Assembly: GCA_021234155.1 (NCBI GenBank)
Contig: JAJEKV010000014.1
Coordinates: forward strand, 2,472,971 to 2,536,970
DNA: 64,000 nt
Source: Isoetes taiwanensis
Taxonomy: Eukaryota; Streptophyta; Lycopodiopsida; Isoetales; Isoetaceae
Reading direction: 5' to 3'
A program made the translations under genes and the position numbers. Below the pieces are notes generated by a model. The model searched no databases and had not been told where the DNA came from. It saw only the letters and a list, made by a program, of their open reading frames with translations. Positions 39,933 to 51,109 of this stretch are shown here, piece after piece (the first letter of the stretch is position 1; each line of letters starts with the position of its first letter).

Positions 39933-42318
39933 TGTATAACCTAAAATATGCACCTCAGAGGATCGCATTAAAAACTTGTATACATATGTACATATGCATG
40001 GCATGTATGCAGCAGCATGAGACCAAGGTTTTGTCTCTTTGAGAGCTGATTGCTGCGAGCATGAATAAGTAGAGAGCAATTCCAGCAGCTTTGGAGCCCA
40101 AATTTGAAGCATCTATATCTCAAATAATTTAATATCCTTTTTAGATGATTTTTTAATTTTATTTTATGAAAAGGTCTTCAATCAGGCTTTCTCAAATTGG
40201 GTCTAACCAGTCAAACTCATCCATATGAGAATGTTATGACGTAGTCATGATTGTTGGGCCTTAATTGATCAAGATCTATGTATGTTCTTCGCAGCTTCTA
40301 ATTCTCCTTGAGCTGGGAAGACGATCTTTGAGGTACAAACACTGCAAGGGTTCGTGAGGTCCATGCATGAAGGGCATTCTCTAGAGAACGCCTGAGGTAG
40401 GCAAGAGCATGAAGACATCAAGGAGGCCAGCCCACCTCTTGATGCACCTCTATACTCACTTCTTCCTCTTCTTCCCGATTCCTTCTATCAAAACCAGTAA
40501 GCATCTTCCACTTCTCTTGGTCTTTCATCATAGGAATACTATAATCTGAGGGAATCTAGGTGGTTTTATTAACCGTTTCAATACATCTCATCCCATTACC
40601 ATTATGGTCTTTAAATACTTGGCCTCGATTATTAACATATCTAGAGTCCCTCTAAAAATAAAAGAGGGTTACTTTACTTCAAGCCGCCAAAGATATTCCT
40701 TAGAGATTGCATGTGCCCCTGATTCACCCCTTTAGTTTAGGGTTTGACCCATCTGGAGCAACATTAAAGTTCTCTCATCACATTTTAGCATAGGGTATTT
40801 TAGGGTTTCCATCCAACTGAGCAACATTAGAAGTTCCTCTCTATCACATTTTAACAGAGGGGTATACTTCCTCAGCTAGGAAGTTTGAGATCTTTAAACC
40901 GTTCTAGGACTTGCTTACATTTCTATATCTTTTTGTCCGATTCAACAAGTCCAAATAATTTATTTCAATGACTTCAAATGTTGAAGTACCTTTGCCACCA
41001 TTTTTTATATGTGTGGAATAGTTGAAACCAACGGAAGCATCCATTGCTCAAAATGGAGAAATCATCATTCCCGAGAGAGATTTTTCTATTGAGGATATGC
41101 TCATGGAGGCCCAATGCATATCAATCATTATGTAACTGTAACCGACACCTGAATAGGATAGATTTCGCCGAATAACTCACCAATCAAGGGTCCGTAGAGT
41201 CACTTTAAGGACTTTTCCAAGCTTTACTTCTATATAATCGGGTCTACTCAGAGAAATCTAACGACTGCTCACTATCTATCTCAGATGAACTAAGCTAATT
41301 TTGATAAATTATTCATGATAATTCCAGCCTGTGAAGTAGATACCGTGGAGATTTTACACCGAAACTGCTTTTGAACTTCAAGGCCCCAATAATATCATCA
41401 TATTGTCAAGCACATTTGAATTCAATTTTATTTCCTTCTAGATTCTATAAGTCGAGAATCAGATCATTATATAGAATGTAAAATTGATGCTAAGGCATTA
41501 CAGATCTATAATTTTGATCCTAGACTCAATAAATAGACACTTTATGTCATAGAACATCTAATTTAACAAAAAATGGTGGAGGAAACCGGAGAATCTAGTT
41601 TTATGGATGTAGAGGATCTAAGTCCGCCAATTCACTTCAATGACAATCAGGCTCCAAATACAAAATAATAACCTATAGTTTGTCTGACATAATTCATATT
41701 AGAAGCTTGTTGTTTTAAATTAAAACAAACTTATTGGCTCAATACAATATTCTAGGGATTACATGTGATTTTAATAGCTTCATTTGGTATTCTGATTCTG
41801 CTTTTATTTGTATATTGCTTATAAAGAGTCGGAAAAATGATAATGCATGGCTTAAACCGATTAAAATGAAGCATGCATGATTAGGGACTAGATCTAGATT
41901 CCTATTAACCTATGAGTGCGGGGTTTTTCTTATAAAGCATTAGACACATGTCTTCCACATACTCGCACCCGTGACTAACATGTGTTCTTGCTTTAGGACG
42001 CGTCCTAAAGTTCTCGCTTTAGATAAAATTCTAGGACTAGTCCTAAAACATCATCATGCCATTTTAATATGGTTCTATCGGAATTATCTAATCCGATTCT
42101 AAAGCGATGTATATATTGAGAATATTATGGATATTAAATCTTTTGTATCTTTTGTTGTCTTTAATGAATAAGAATAGATGATATCCAATGGCAAAGTGGA
42201 AGATTAAATTCTTCAACAATACTGTAACTTTTGTCAAGTTTAAAATCCATTTAGATCTAGCCTTAAGTTAGATAAGATCCCTCGAAGTTGCCGAGGGTCA
42301 ACTCACAGCTCGCCACGC
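39933..42318 (+). repeat. 5' LTR of the long-LTR element
   Basis: It aligns with 42,649-45,150 from TACATATGCATGGCATGTATG onward and ends just before the primer site. Only the first 40 bases or so align poorly, so its left edge is approximate. It also contains the 41,085-41,500 block that is missing from the 3' LTR but present at 49,415-49,840. Confidence 0.65.
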
Positions 42319-42319
42319 T

Positions 42320-42331
42320 TAGTATCAGAGC
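42320..42331 (+). promoter_or_regulatory. Primer-binding site (initiator tRNA-Met)
   Basis: TAGTATCAGAGC matches 11 of 12 bases of the plant initiator-Met site and lies immediately after the 5' LTR. Confidence 0.75.
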
Positions 42332-42636
42332 AATGTTGGACCTCGGGATTGACATGACAATCTCGTAGAGTAAGTTGAGGTTGTGGAATTCAGAAATACA
42401 TGAAGTTCTTCTTCGTTAATAATTGAGATGCTATCCCTGAGGAGGAGTAATATCTAGAGGCTTTGTGTTTAGCATGAAAGTGCTAAAGAAGAATCCTCCT
42501 CGTGAGCCATGGAAGCAACTCATGATGATATTGAGATGGATTAGTGAATCAGTTGACATTGCATATTGACTCAAATTGGTTGGAGGAATGTTTCACCAAA
42601 TCTATGAGCCGCCCATGGGGACATGGGTTTAAATTT

Positions 42637-42648
42637 AGAAGGGGAGAC
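42637..42648 (+). promoter_or_regulatory. Polypurine tract
   Basis: AGAAGGGGAGAC directly precedes the TGTAACAG start of the 3' LTR. This is the expected position of the plus-strand primer. Confidence 0.75.
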
Positions 42649-45150
42649 TGTAACAGATCTGACCACTTGATGGGCCAGTATACGTACTTATATACGTATG
42701 TACATATGCATGGCATGTATGCAGCATGAGACCAGGGTTTTGTCTCTTTGGAGAAAGGATTGTTGCAGAGCATGAAGGCAGAGAGCAATTCTAGGCAGTT
42801 TCGGAGCACGAAATTTGAAGCATCATATCTCAGCGACTTGATATCCTTTTTAGATGATTTTTTATTTTTTATTTTTTATTTTTTATATGAAAAGGTCTTC
42901 AAGCAAGCTTTCTGAATTGGGTCTAACCAGATCAAAACTCATCCATATGAGAATGTTATGACAGAAATTGTAATGCTGGGTCAGAATTGACTGCACTATG
43001 TATGTTCTTCTGCAGTTTAATTCTTGGAGCTAGAAGACGATCTTTTGAGGTACAAACAATTGCAAGGGGTTCAGAGGTCCATGCATGAAGGAATTCTCTA
43101 GACAACGCTCTGAGTAGGCAAGAGCATGAAGACATCAAGGAGGCCAGGCCCACCTCTTGATGCACCTCTATACTCACTTCTTCCTCTTCCCCGATTCCTT
43201 CTATCAGGTGCACCAGGGGCATCTTCCACTTCTCTTGGTCTTTTCATCATAGGAGTATTATAATCTTAGAATCTAGGTGGTTTTATTAACCGTTCAATAC
43301 ATCTCAGCCCATTACCATTATGGTCTTCAAATAATTTGGCCTCTGGATTATTAACATATTCCAGGAGTCCTTCCATCATAAATTTTCGAATAAAATGCAA
43401 GATCAGGCATTGCTGGATCAAGGCCTCAATACCAGGATTAGAGCTCCAGATTATGAACTGACTCCATCTAGAAACAATAGAATCTCCCTTGAAGAATAAT
43501 TCCAGATGGTTCATCATGAACCACAATATATGATCCATCCATAGTACTCCTTTTGAGGTGCATGAATTCTGGGGGTGTGGACAACGACAATAAGGCCTTT
43601 TAGTTTGGCCATTTAGTTTCATAGTCATTCCCCTGTGCCTTGCTAGCTGTAGGCAAATCCTTTTTTACTAAGGCAATTAATGGTTCCTCAGCACATTTGT
43701 AAGGATCAAATGAAGCCTAGGAGAACTTTCGAATACTAGTCTCCCTATCACATACAACAGTACCCATGCTAGCAAAGTTGGCATATTTGTCCATCCATGT
43801 GGCATAAGAGGATTTATCAACTTCTATTCCTCCTAAATAACAATATGCCTCAATAGGTATCGGGGCAAGTAAGTAAAATGAATAGAGCTTCCATACTTTA
43901 TTATCCTTCTCTCCTGCCCATTGCTCAACTAGTCTTTTTGGTACTAGTGGGAGTAGAGTACCTCTTAAAAAATAAAAGAGGGTTACTTTGTTTCTGAAGC
44001 TGCTCCTCAGCATATTCCTTAGAGATTGCATGTGCCTCAGCCCCCTTTAGTTTAGGGTTTGATCCATCTGGAGCAACATTAGAAGTTCTCTCATCACATT
44101 TTAGCATAGGGTATTTTAGGGTTTGATCCATCTGGAGCAACATTAGAAGTTCTTTCATCACATTTTAACGTAGGGTATACTTCTCCGTTAGCAAGTTTGA
44201 GATCTTTAAACTGTTCTAGGACTTGCTTAGACATTTCTATATCTTTTTTGTCTGATTCCACAAGTTCAAATAATTTGGTTTCGAATGACTTCAAATGTTT
44301 TACATTGCCACTTTGATGCTAGCAGACATACAGATCTATAATTTGATCTGTACTAATAAATAGACACTTTTATGCTTCGTTAGAACATCGAATTTAACAA
44401 AAAATGGTGGAGGAAACCAGAGAATCTAGTTTTATGGATGTAGAGGACGAGCCCACTACCCAGCTCAATGACAATCAGGTCAGAAATATAATAATGGGTC
44501 CTATAGTTTGGTTCGATATAATTATATTAGAAGCTTGTTGCTTTAAATTAAAAACAAACATATTGCCTACAATATTCTAGATATATGTGATTTAATAGTT
44601 TATTTGGTGGCTCTGGATTTTTCTTTTTATTTGTATATTGCTTATAAAGAGCTGGAAAATAGATACGATGGCTTGAACTGATTAAAATGAAGCATGCATG
44701 ATTAGGACTAGATCTAGATTTTCCTTGATTCCTCGACACCGATAGCAAGGGGGGTTTTATAAAAAGCATTGACACCTGTCTTCCACATATTGGTTACCGT
44801 ACTAACATGTGTTACGTTTTTGTGACTCAAGTTATGTCCTAAAGTTCTGCTTTGTGATAAAATTTAAGACTTGTCCGAAACATCATCATGCTACTTAATA
44901 TGGTTCTATCGGAATTATCTAATCTGATCAATTCTTATGATGTGTATATTGAGAATATTATGGATATCAAATCTTCTGGATCTTTTGTTGTCTTTGATGA
45001 ATAAGAATAGATCATATCCAATGGCAAAGTTTAAATTAAATTCTTCACCAATACTATAGCTTTTGTCAAGTTTAAAATCCATTTAGTTCTAGCCTTAAGT
45101 TAGACAAGATCCTGAGTTGCCAAGAGGGCCAACTCGGCAGACTCATCACA
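42649..45150 (+). repeat. 3' LTR of the long-LTR element
   Basis: It starts TGTAACAG after the purine tract. It ends near ACTCATCACA, where the flank's hexanucleotide array begins. Its tail is nearly identical to 49,840-50,668. Confidence 0.7.
42960..44330 (-). other. Antisense coding-like stretch inside the 3' LTR
   Basis: On the strand opposite to the element, several long frames in a row read as protein-like sequence. From its N-terminal side it has a charged, helix-forming segment (LFELVESDKKDIEMSKQV), a middle part with aromatic-rich motifs (WKLYSFYLLAPIPIEAYCYL), and a basic Arg/Gly-rich tail near 43,150-43,200 (RGRGRSEYRGASRGG). The layout suggests a nucleic-acid-binding, possibly Gag- or capsid-like, protein of roughly 400 residues. 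It is broken at several points. I do not recognise the family. The 5' LTR keeps only the ends of this stretch. Confidence 0.45.
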
Positions 45151-45151
45151 A

Positions 45152-45213
45152 CCTCTACCTCTACCTCTACCTCTACCTCTACCTCTATCCCTGTCTCTAT
45201 CTCTATCTCTTTA
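45152..45213 (+). repeat. (CTCTAC)n / (CTCTAT)n hexanucleotide array, left copy
   Basis: About six copies of ACCTCT followed by related CTCTAT/CTGTCT units, directly after the LTR end. The array is repeated one unit shorter at 50,668-50,722. Confidence 0.9.
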
Positions 45214-45483
45214 TTCAATTCTTGTTGCCTCATTGTATTATATCTCTGTTATTGTGCTACATATTCTAAATGAGGTGCACCCTGTACTACCACAGTCGTC
45301 GGATCCGTCGATCCTATGGCCCAGATCGTACGTTGGAACCTCCTGGCACCTCTCGTTTCGCTTATGATCATTTATGATTGGGGGCACCTATGATTTTAAA
45401 GTATGAAACACGAGTTTGCCTAAGGTTTTAATGGAATATCGAGCTTCTATACGGCTTTGCCTAAGGTTTTAGAATATAAAAAA

Positions 45484-45552
45484 TAGGGGCTCGAACCTCT
45501 ACCAAGATCTTAGTAAGACTACTTTAACCAACATAACCAATGAGCTAAGGTG
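45484..45552 (-). repeat. tRNA-derived SINE head or tRNA relic, left copy
   Basis: Read on the minus strand, an A-box-like TTAGCTCATTGGTTA (45,534-45,548) is followed about 37 bp later by a B-box GGTTCGAGCCCC (45,486-45,497). Both are at tRNA-like spacing for a pol III internal promoter. No CCA or matched acceptor stem is visible. Downstream on the minus strand a short motif (AAAACCTTAGGCAAA) occurs twice, which would fit a SINE body. It is duplicated at 50,945-51,014. Confidence 0.6.
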
Positions 45553-45639
45553 ATTATTTTTTAGTTTAAATTCCACGCTTTTATAACAACTCACCAATTG
45601 TTTTGGAATATGGTCTATGGTTTCAGGAATTGTCATTTT

Positions 45640-46140
45640 TACATCCCTATCAAATTCCCCTGGAACCCCCTGTTATTGTGCTATATATTCCTTCCATGAT
45701 ATGCCAATCTGATCTACTGCATTGGCCATCCTTTTTTATTGCTTCATGTGCAAAACATTGAAAGGCAAGTTGCACAATATAATGCACCTGCACACATCTA
45801 TCCTAGTTTGTTCATCGCCCAGCCTTTCTTTGCTTAATCTTCCTTGTTTGATCTTCTTCAAGGAGGCCCTCAGAATCGCTATATGTATAGCAAAGGGCTT
45901 TACTCCAAGCTTGCACTTCGACAGGAACTTTAAGTGAAAAACTTCCTAACTTATCTTGTATTTCCTTTACAATGCCTTGTGAAATCTTCTCGCAATGTCC
46001 CTTTTTTTCTTGTAGGTAAACCATGCAACAAAAGACTCAACGTCTATTGTAGACTGGCTTGAGTTCCCATTCTAAAGCACAGTCTACTAGTCCCGCTTCG
46101 CGAAAATGTGTAGTAGCCAATTTCATAATGCAACATGCCT
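45640..46140 (-). pseudogene. BED/hAT-type transposase fragment, left copy
   Basis: Minus-strand frames show, in order, a Lys/Glu-rich segment (KGHCEKISQGIVKEIQDKLG) like the linker after a BED zinc finger. They then show RIDVCRCIILCNLPFNVLH followed by KRMANAVDQIGI. The latter resembles the start of the DUF659/hAT core, whose family pattern is a small-residue helix, then IPFN, then a following MVDAI-type helix. The reading register changes between these pieces and several stops interrupt them, so it is a dead fragment of a hAT-like DNA transposon. The DDE residues and the C-terminal dimerisation domain are not found. No inverted ends or 8-bp target duplication could be placed. Confidence 0.4.
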
Positions 46141-46740
46141 ACAAGACATGAAAATGACAGACATTCAAAAATTGCTTTCAAAAAAAAAGGCCGTGAACTT
46201 GCTATCCCTTGGGCCCAATTTTCATTTTCTCTAAATTGGTTACATTAAACTCTATTGTACTTTCTTTCATTTCATCATGCATCAAAGACAATTCTACACC
46301 TTCTTACAAATAAAGGATTAGAGAAGTTTATATGTGATCCAACTCGCGCATTAGAAAATGCATCAAACACACATTTCAAGTTGATTGCAAAAATGTTATC
46401 AATATTCATGAACTCCAATAATAACTGTACTAATTCACTTTACTAATGCACTAGCAACCTATACGAGAGTCATAGTATAAATATTATGTAAGCATAAGAT
46501 AAAGCAGAGAAGTAATAGTACCTCGGGACAGAAGGGACTAGAATCATGCTTTTGGGATTCATGCGCATAGATGGGGGAAGGCTACCTACTACCTTCTTAT
46601 TTCCAGCTACACTATCGCCAAGCTAGAAAACAAGAGGAGGTCAAATCCAAGTGCCCACGAACAACAAAGGCAATAAATACACATGAGCACTACTATAATC
46701 AACGCGTACTAAGGCACCAATATTTATACCCCAAATGGCA

Positions 46741-46948
46741 GGGAAAAAAGGGAATATTCTAGAATATGACCTATTCCACAAAATGTTCCAAGATATTTAC
46801 TCTACAATATAAACCTACCAAACAGAGGTTTGCCCTTAGACCTATAGATGAAAAAGTTATTAAATTCATTGGCCTTCTTTAGTTCATGATAGAACTATAT
46901 TGGCCTTCTTTAGTTCATGATGGGACTCTGAACATGCATCTCCATATA
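46741..46948. other. Segment present only in the left duplicate
   Basis: About 208 bp, starting after CCAAATGGC and ending before CCTCTAATAAAAG, is absent from the right copy at about 52,199. A GGC microhomology at both edges suggests a deletion in the right copy. Inside it, a unit of about 34 bp containing ATTGGCCTTCTTTAGTTCAT occurs twice in tandem. Confidence 0.7.
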
Positions 46949-47165
46949 GGCCTCTAATAAAAGACTGGTCAAATGGTGTTTGGAACCCTTTACGATTATC
47001 ATGAGATGCATTTTTAGTCACGCCCTTGTTTGTAACCTCTCCACCTACGTGTCGCAACAAACCCATGATTATGCTTATCATCCCTCAAATAGTATTATCC
47101 ATTTTTGTCAAGCATAAGTTGGAGCACGTGTAAGTGAGGACATGTTGAAGTAACACATGCATTTA

Positions 47166-49345
47166 TCTATCTACACATATATAAGTTATTATGTCCGATA
47201 GGGACGCCCACGTGGCAGCAAGACATGCATTCTAACGTTAACGCATGTTTTTCCCGGACATTTTTTTTGCAAGAAAAAAAGAAAAGAGAAAGATGCTTCG
47301 GTTTGAGGCCCGCGACCGCTATTATGGGAATCCTCAGACGCAAAGAAGCCAAGGAGTTCCGTGAGGGCGCCGTGATAAGCTCCCCGCCCGAAGCTTTTGC
47401 ACCTTCGTGATCGCCGCCTTTGCTAGTCCGGAATACGTTTTTTTTCCCTTGCCTCCAAGCCTAAACTACACAGGCTTTTTGCCCTCCGATCCCGGACCAT
47501 GAGTTCTTTCAGTTAGAAATGGGCGTATCACATTGTGCCTAGATATAAAATGGCGCTAGATCAAAAGAGCGGAGCTAGTTTCAATGCTTATGGCGTTGGA
47601 AGCAGAAAGCATTCCTCGCTGTCGCCTTTGTGGGATGCCTCAGGCATGGGTGGTTGTTGTTGCTCAGGCAGCCATGGCTTCTTTTATGTGGCCATCCTTT
47701 ATGTACCTCCACTCTTATTTGGGCTTAATCTTGTGTCTTTCAAACATCTTATGCTTCAACGATTTGGTTGTGCAACTATCTCTTCTATAGCTGCCCGGCA
47801 TTCGCCTCTCTTCCTTCTTTCTGCAGACGTGGTTCATTCTAACTAGCTTCATTGTCAATGTCAACATGTTGATTGTATGAATCTATGAAACGATCCTCGC
47901 TAAAACCAATTACATAATACTCTAGCAATGCTTTGAAGAGCAAATTATATAAAAATTTGGAATCTATTGAATTTCAATGTGTCTTTGCCCTGAAAGATGC
48001 CATGATATATGTGTTTGCAGAAAAGCAAACAAGCAAGCTTTGGTTTTATAGACCTTCTTGGAGTATTGGACGTACGCATAGACCATTTAGTAAGCACCGT
48101 TCAATTGGTTACACATGCATTGCATTGTGCTGAGTTTGGCTTTTAGTCAGGATCATATGTTTGTTGGATCACCACTAGAAAGATTGGACCTTTGTTTGAC
48201 CACAAAATGAGCATTTTTGCTACCAGCATATATACTTTTGCCATCTCATTATTTGCATTGTGGAAGAATACCAAAGCTGCTCTCTTTAGAATGAATTTGG
48301 TGATACAAATGACAATGAGAACTCAAGAAAACAAGCTGTTCCTATTCCCCCTGCTACCAATAACAGATTGATCTTTTTTATCTCTAAGAACATCCGTTTC
48401 CCAGATACTCAAAAACTTACTCTGAAGTCTATAAAAGCTCGATTCTTGTGCTTATTTTCTGAAAAACAAAATGGGCTTATATAAAACCTTATCTTTAGGT
48501 TGCATTCCCGCATTGATATAACATTGTCCCATGTGTATTGTTGTTTGCGTGACATGTGCCCGCTTAACTTCTCGCTTATAGTGTTAGCTAGTTGAGCTTG
48601 GTTTGAATACTTTTAATTCGGGGTGCTCATGGGTAACAATATGTCTTCGGCTTGTAAACCTCCTTGGCTTACATTGTTATAGTGTTTTTTGCGGTTGCAA
48701 GTCGCGGCTCTTTCCCTCATCAAGTTGATGGGACATTTTACCTTGGGTCAATAGCAGTGGATGTTTTGACTTCGTTTGAACAGAGCGCACAATAGACGAT
48801 ATGCTCGTACAAAAGTATTTTCAGACTAGCACGTTTTTTAAAGATGGACGTTCTTGCATGGAGGAACTATGTGATGGTACTACAATGCTATTATTTTCTC
48901 ATTTTCTAGTCCTCTTTGGGGACTTTGATCACCTGATGCCCCATTGTGCATTTCCGTCCATAGCCATTTATATGAGACAATGTACATAGCATAGAATGTA
49001 GATACAGCGGATCCTTGCAGTGAAGAGTGTACATAGAGCAAGCCTGCTCTTACTTCTTTAATATTAGTTATTTGTTCTAAGTAATTCCATTTTTTTTTAC
49101 CATTGTTTTTCTGTATTGATTCCATTTGGTCAAGACAACTAGGAGAAAGAGCAATATCATAATGAAGAAGCAAATTTTCATAATAGTTGTTGCTTAATAG
49201 TCCAAACCTTTATGTATAGGGGGATGCCCATCGGTCGCACTTTCCGATGTGGCCGGTGACCTGCTCCTAGACCTACCCTTATAAAAGTAAGGTGGGGAAG
49301 AGAAATGTTCGCGGCGGCCTTGGCCGCCGCGATAAATTTCTTGTA
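47166..49345 (+). mobile_element. Helitron-like insertion, 2,180 bp
   Basis: Compared with the uninterrupted right duplicate (52,413/52,414), this segment sits exactly between an A and a T of CATTTA^TCCCTAA, with no target duplication. It begins TCTATCTACACATATATAAG, close to plant Helitron 5' ends that start with TC. It ends with a GC-rich hairpin (49,310-49,331) 14 bases from the edge. The last bases are CTTGTA rather than the usual CTRR, so the family assignment is open. Inside is a plus-strand frame of 103 codons at 47,535-47,846 with no known domain, and no Rep/helicase, so it would be non-autonomous. A precise deletion from the other copy is the alternative. Confidence 0.55.
49310..49331. 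repeat. GC-rich hairpin near the 3' edge of the insertion
   Basis: CGCGGCGGCC, TT, then the exact reverse complement GGCCGCCGCG. A perfect 22-bp inverted repeat in otherwise AT-rich DNA, at the position expected of a Helitron termination hairpin. Confidence 0.9.
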
Positions 49346-50667
49346 TCCCTAATTGATATTTCTCATGAATGTCTTTTTTTTTTTTTGCTTCCATGCAACA
49401 TAAAGTTCCAAAATTTTCTCTATTGAGGATATACTCATGGAGGCCCACGACATCAATCATTATAATCAAAACCGATTCACAATCGGAACAGGGATAGGAG
49501 CTTCGCTCAGAAATAACTCACCAATCGCGGTCCAGAAGAGCTGCCCAGAAGGACTTTTCCAAGCTTTCATTTCTATATAATCGGTCTACGGTAGAAATCG
49601 AACATCTGTTCATTATCTATCTGTATGAACTAAGATAATTTTGATAAATTATTCATGATAATTCCTAGGTTAGGAAGTAGATACTGTGAGATTTACAGCT
49701 GGAAATCCGTTTTTGATCTTCAAGGCCCCAATAATATCATCATATTGCTGGCTACAAGGTATTTGAATTCAATTTTATTTCCTTCTAGATTCTATAAGTT
49801 GGAGAACCTGTATCATTATATAGAATGTAAAATTGATGCTAGCAGACATACAGATCTATAATTTGATCTGTACTAATAAATAGACACTTTTACGCTTCGT
49901 TAGAACATCGAATTTAACAAAAAATGGTGGAGGAAACCGGAGAATCTAGTTTTATGGATGTAGAGGACGAGCCCGCTACCCAGCTCAACGACAATCAGGT
50001 CAGAAATATAATAATGGGTCCTATAGTTTGGTTCGATATAATTATATTAGAAGCTTGCTGCTTTAAATTAAAAACAGATTTATTGCCTACAATATTCTAG
50101 ATATATGTGATTTAATAGTTTATTTGGTGGCTCTGGATTTTGCTTTTTATTTGTATATTGCTTATAAAGAGCTGGAAAATAGATACGATGGTTTGAACTG
50201 ATTAAAATGAAGCATGCATGATTAGGACTAGATCTAGATTTTTCTTGATTCCTCGACACCGATAGCAAGGGGGGTTTTATAAAAAGCATTGACACCTGTC
50301 GTCCACATACTGGCACATGTACTAACATGTGTTCTGTTTTGTGACGGTTATGTCCTAAAGTTCTGCTTTGTGATAAAATTTAGGAGTAGTCTGAAACATC
50401 ATCATGCTACTTAATATGGTTCTATCGGAATTATCTAATCTGATCAGTTCTTATGATGTATATATTGAGAATATTATGGATATCAAATCTTCTGGATCTT
50501 TTGTTGCCTTTGATGAATAAGAATAGATCATATCCAATGGCAAAGTGGAAGATTAAATTCTTCACCAATACTATAGCTTTTGTCAAGTTTAAAATCCATT
50601 TAGTTCTAGCCTTAAGTTAGACAAGATCCTGAGTTGCCAAGAGGGTCAACTCGGCAGACTCATCATA

Positions 50668-50722
50668 ACCTCTACCTCTACCTCTACCTCTACCTCTATC
50701 CCTGTCTCTATCTCTATCTCTT
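50668..50722 (+). repeat. (CTCTAC)n / (CTCTAT)n hexanucleotide array, right copy
   Basis: The same array as at 45,152, one unit shorter, in the duplicated flank. Confidence 0.9.
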
Positions 50723-50944
50723 TATTCAATTCTTGTTGCCTCATTGTATTATATCTCTGTTATTGTGCTACATATTCTAAATGAGGTGCACCCTGTACGA
50801 ACCTCCTGGCACCTCTCATTTCGCTTATGATCATTTATGATTGGGGGCACCTATGATTTTAAAGTATGAAACACGAGTTTGCCTAAGGTTTTAATGGAAT
50901 ATCGAGCTTCTATACAGCTTTTCCTAAGGTTTTAGAATATAAAA

Positions 50945-51014
50945 AATAGGGGCTCGAACCTCTACCAAGATCTTAGTAAGACTACTTTAACCAACATAAC
51001 CAATAAGCTAAGGT
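50945..51014 (-). repeat. tRNA-derived SINE head or tRNA relic, right copy
   Basis: A duplicate of 45,484-45,552 with the same B-box and an A-box that has one base changed (GAGCTAA to AAGCTAA on the plus strand). Confidence 0.6.
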
Positions 51015-51109
51015 GATTATTTTTTAGTTTAAATCTATGTTTTCTTTTATAACAACTCACTCAATTGTTTTTGGAATATGGTCTATGGTTTCAGGAATTG
51101 TCATTTTTA

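Larger units (their letters stand above)
39933..45150 (+). mobile_element. Long-LTR, short-internal LTR retrotransposon (non-autonomous)
   Basis: Two related LTRs (about 39,933-42,318 and 42,649-45,150) flank only about 330 bp. That internal segment starts with an initiator-Met primer site and ends with a purine tract, so both replication signals are present while no gag-pol fits inside. Each LTR has lost a different block of about 500-600 bp relative to the other, so the full LTR was probably near 3 kb. The element is old and broken. The family is probably copia-like by its primer site and TG start, but without pol this is an inference. Confidence 0.7.
44333..49414 (+). repeat. Left unit of a large tandem duplication
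   Basis: It corresponds to 49,840-52,478: LTR tail, hexanucleotide array, SINE-like piece, hAT relic, then further flank to TAAAGTTCCAAAAT. It carries the Helitron-like insertion (47,166-49,345). The LTR block equivalent to 49,415-49,840 was lost on its left side. Confidence 0.85.
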
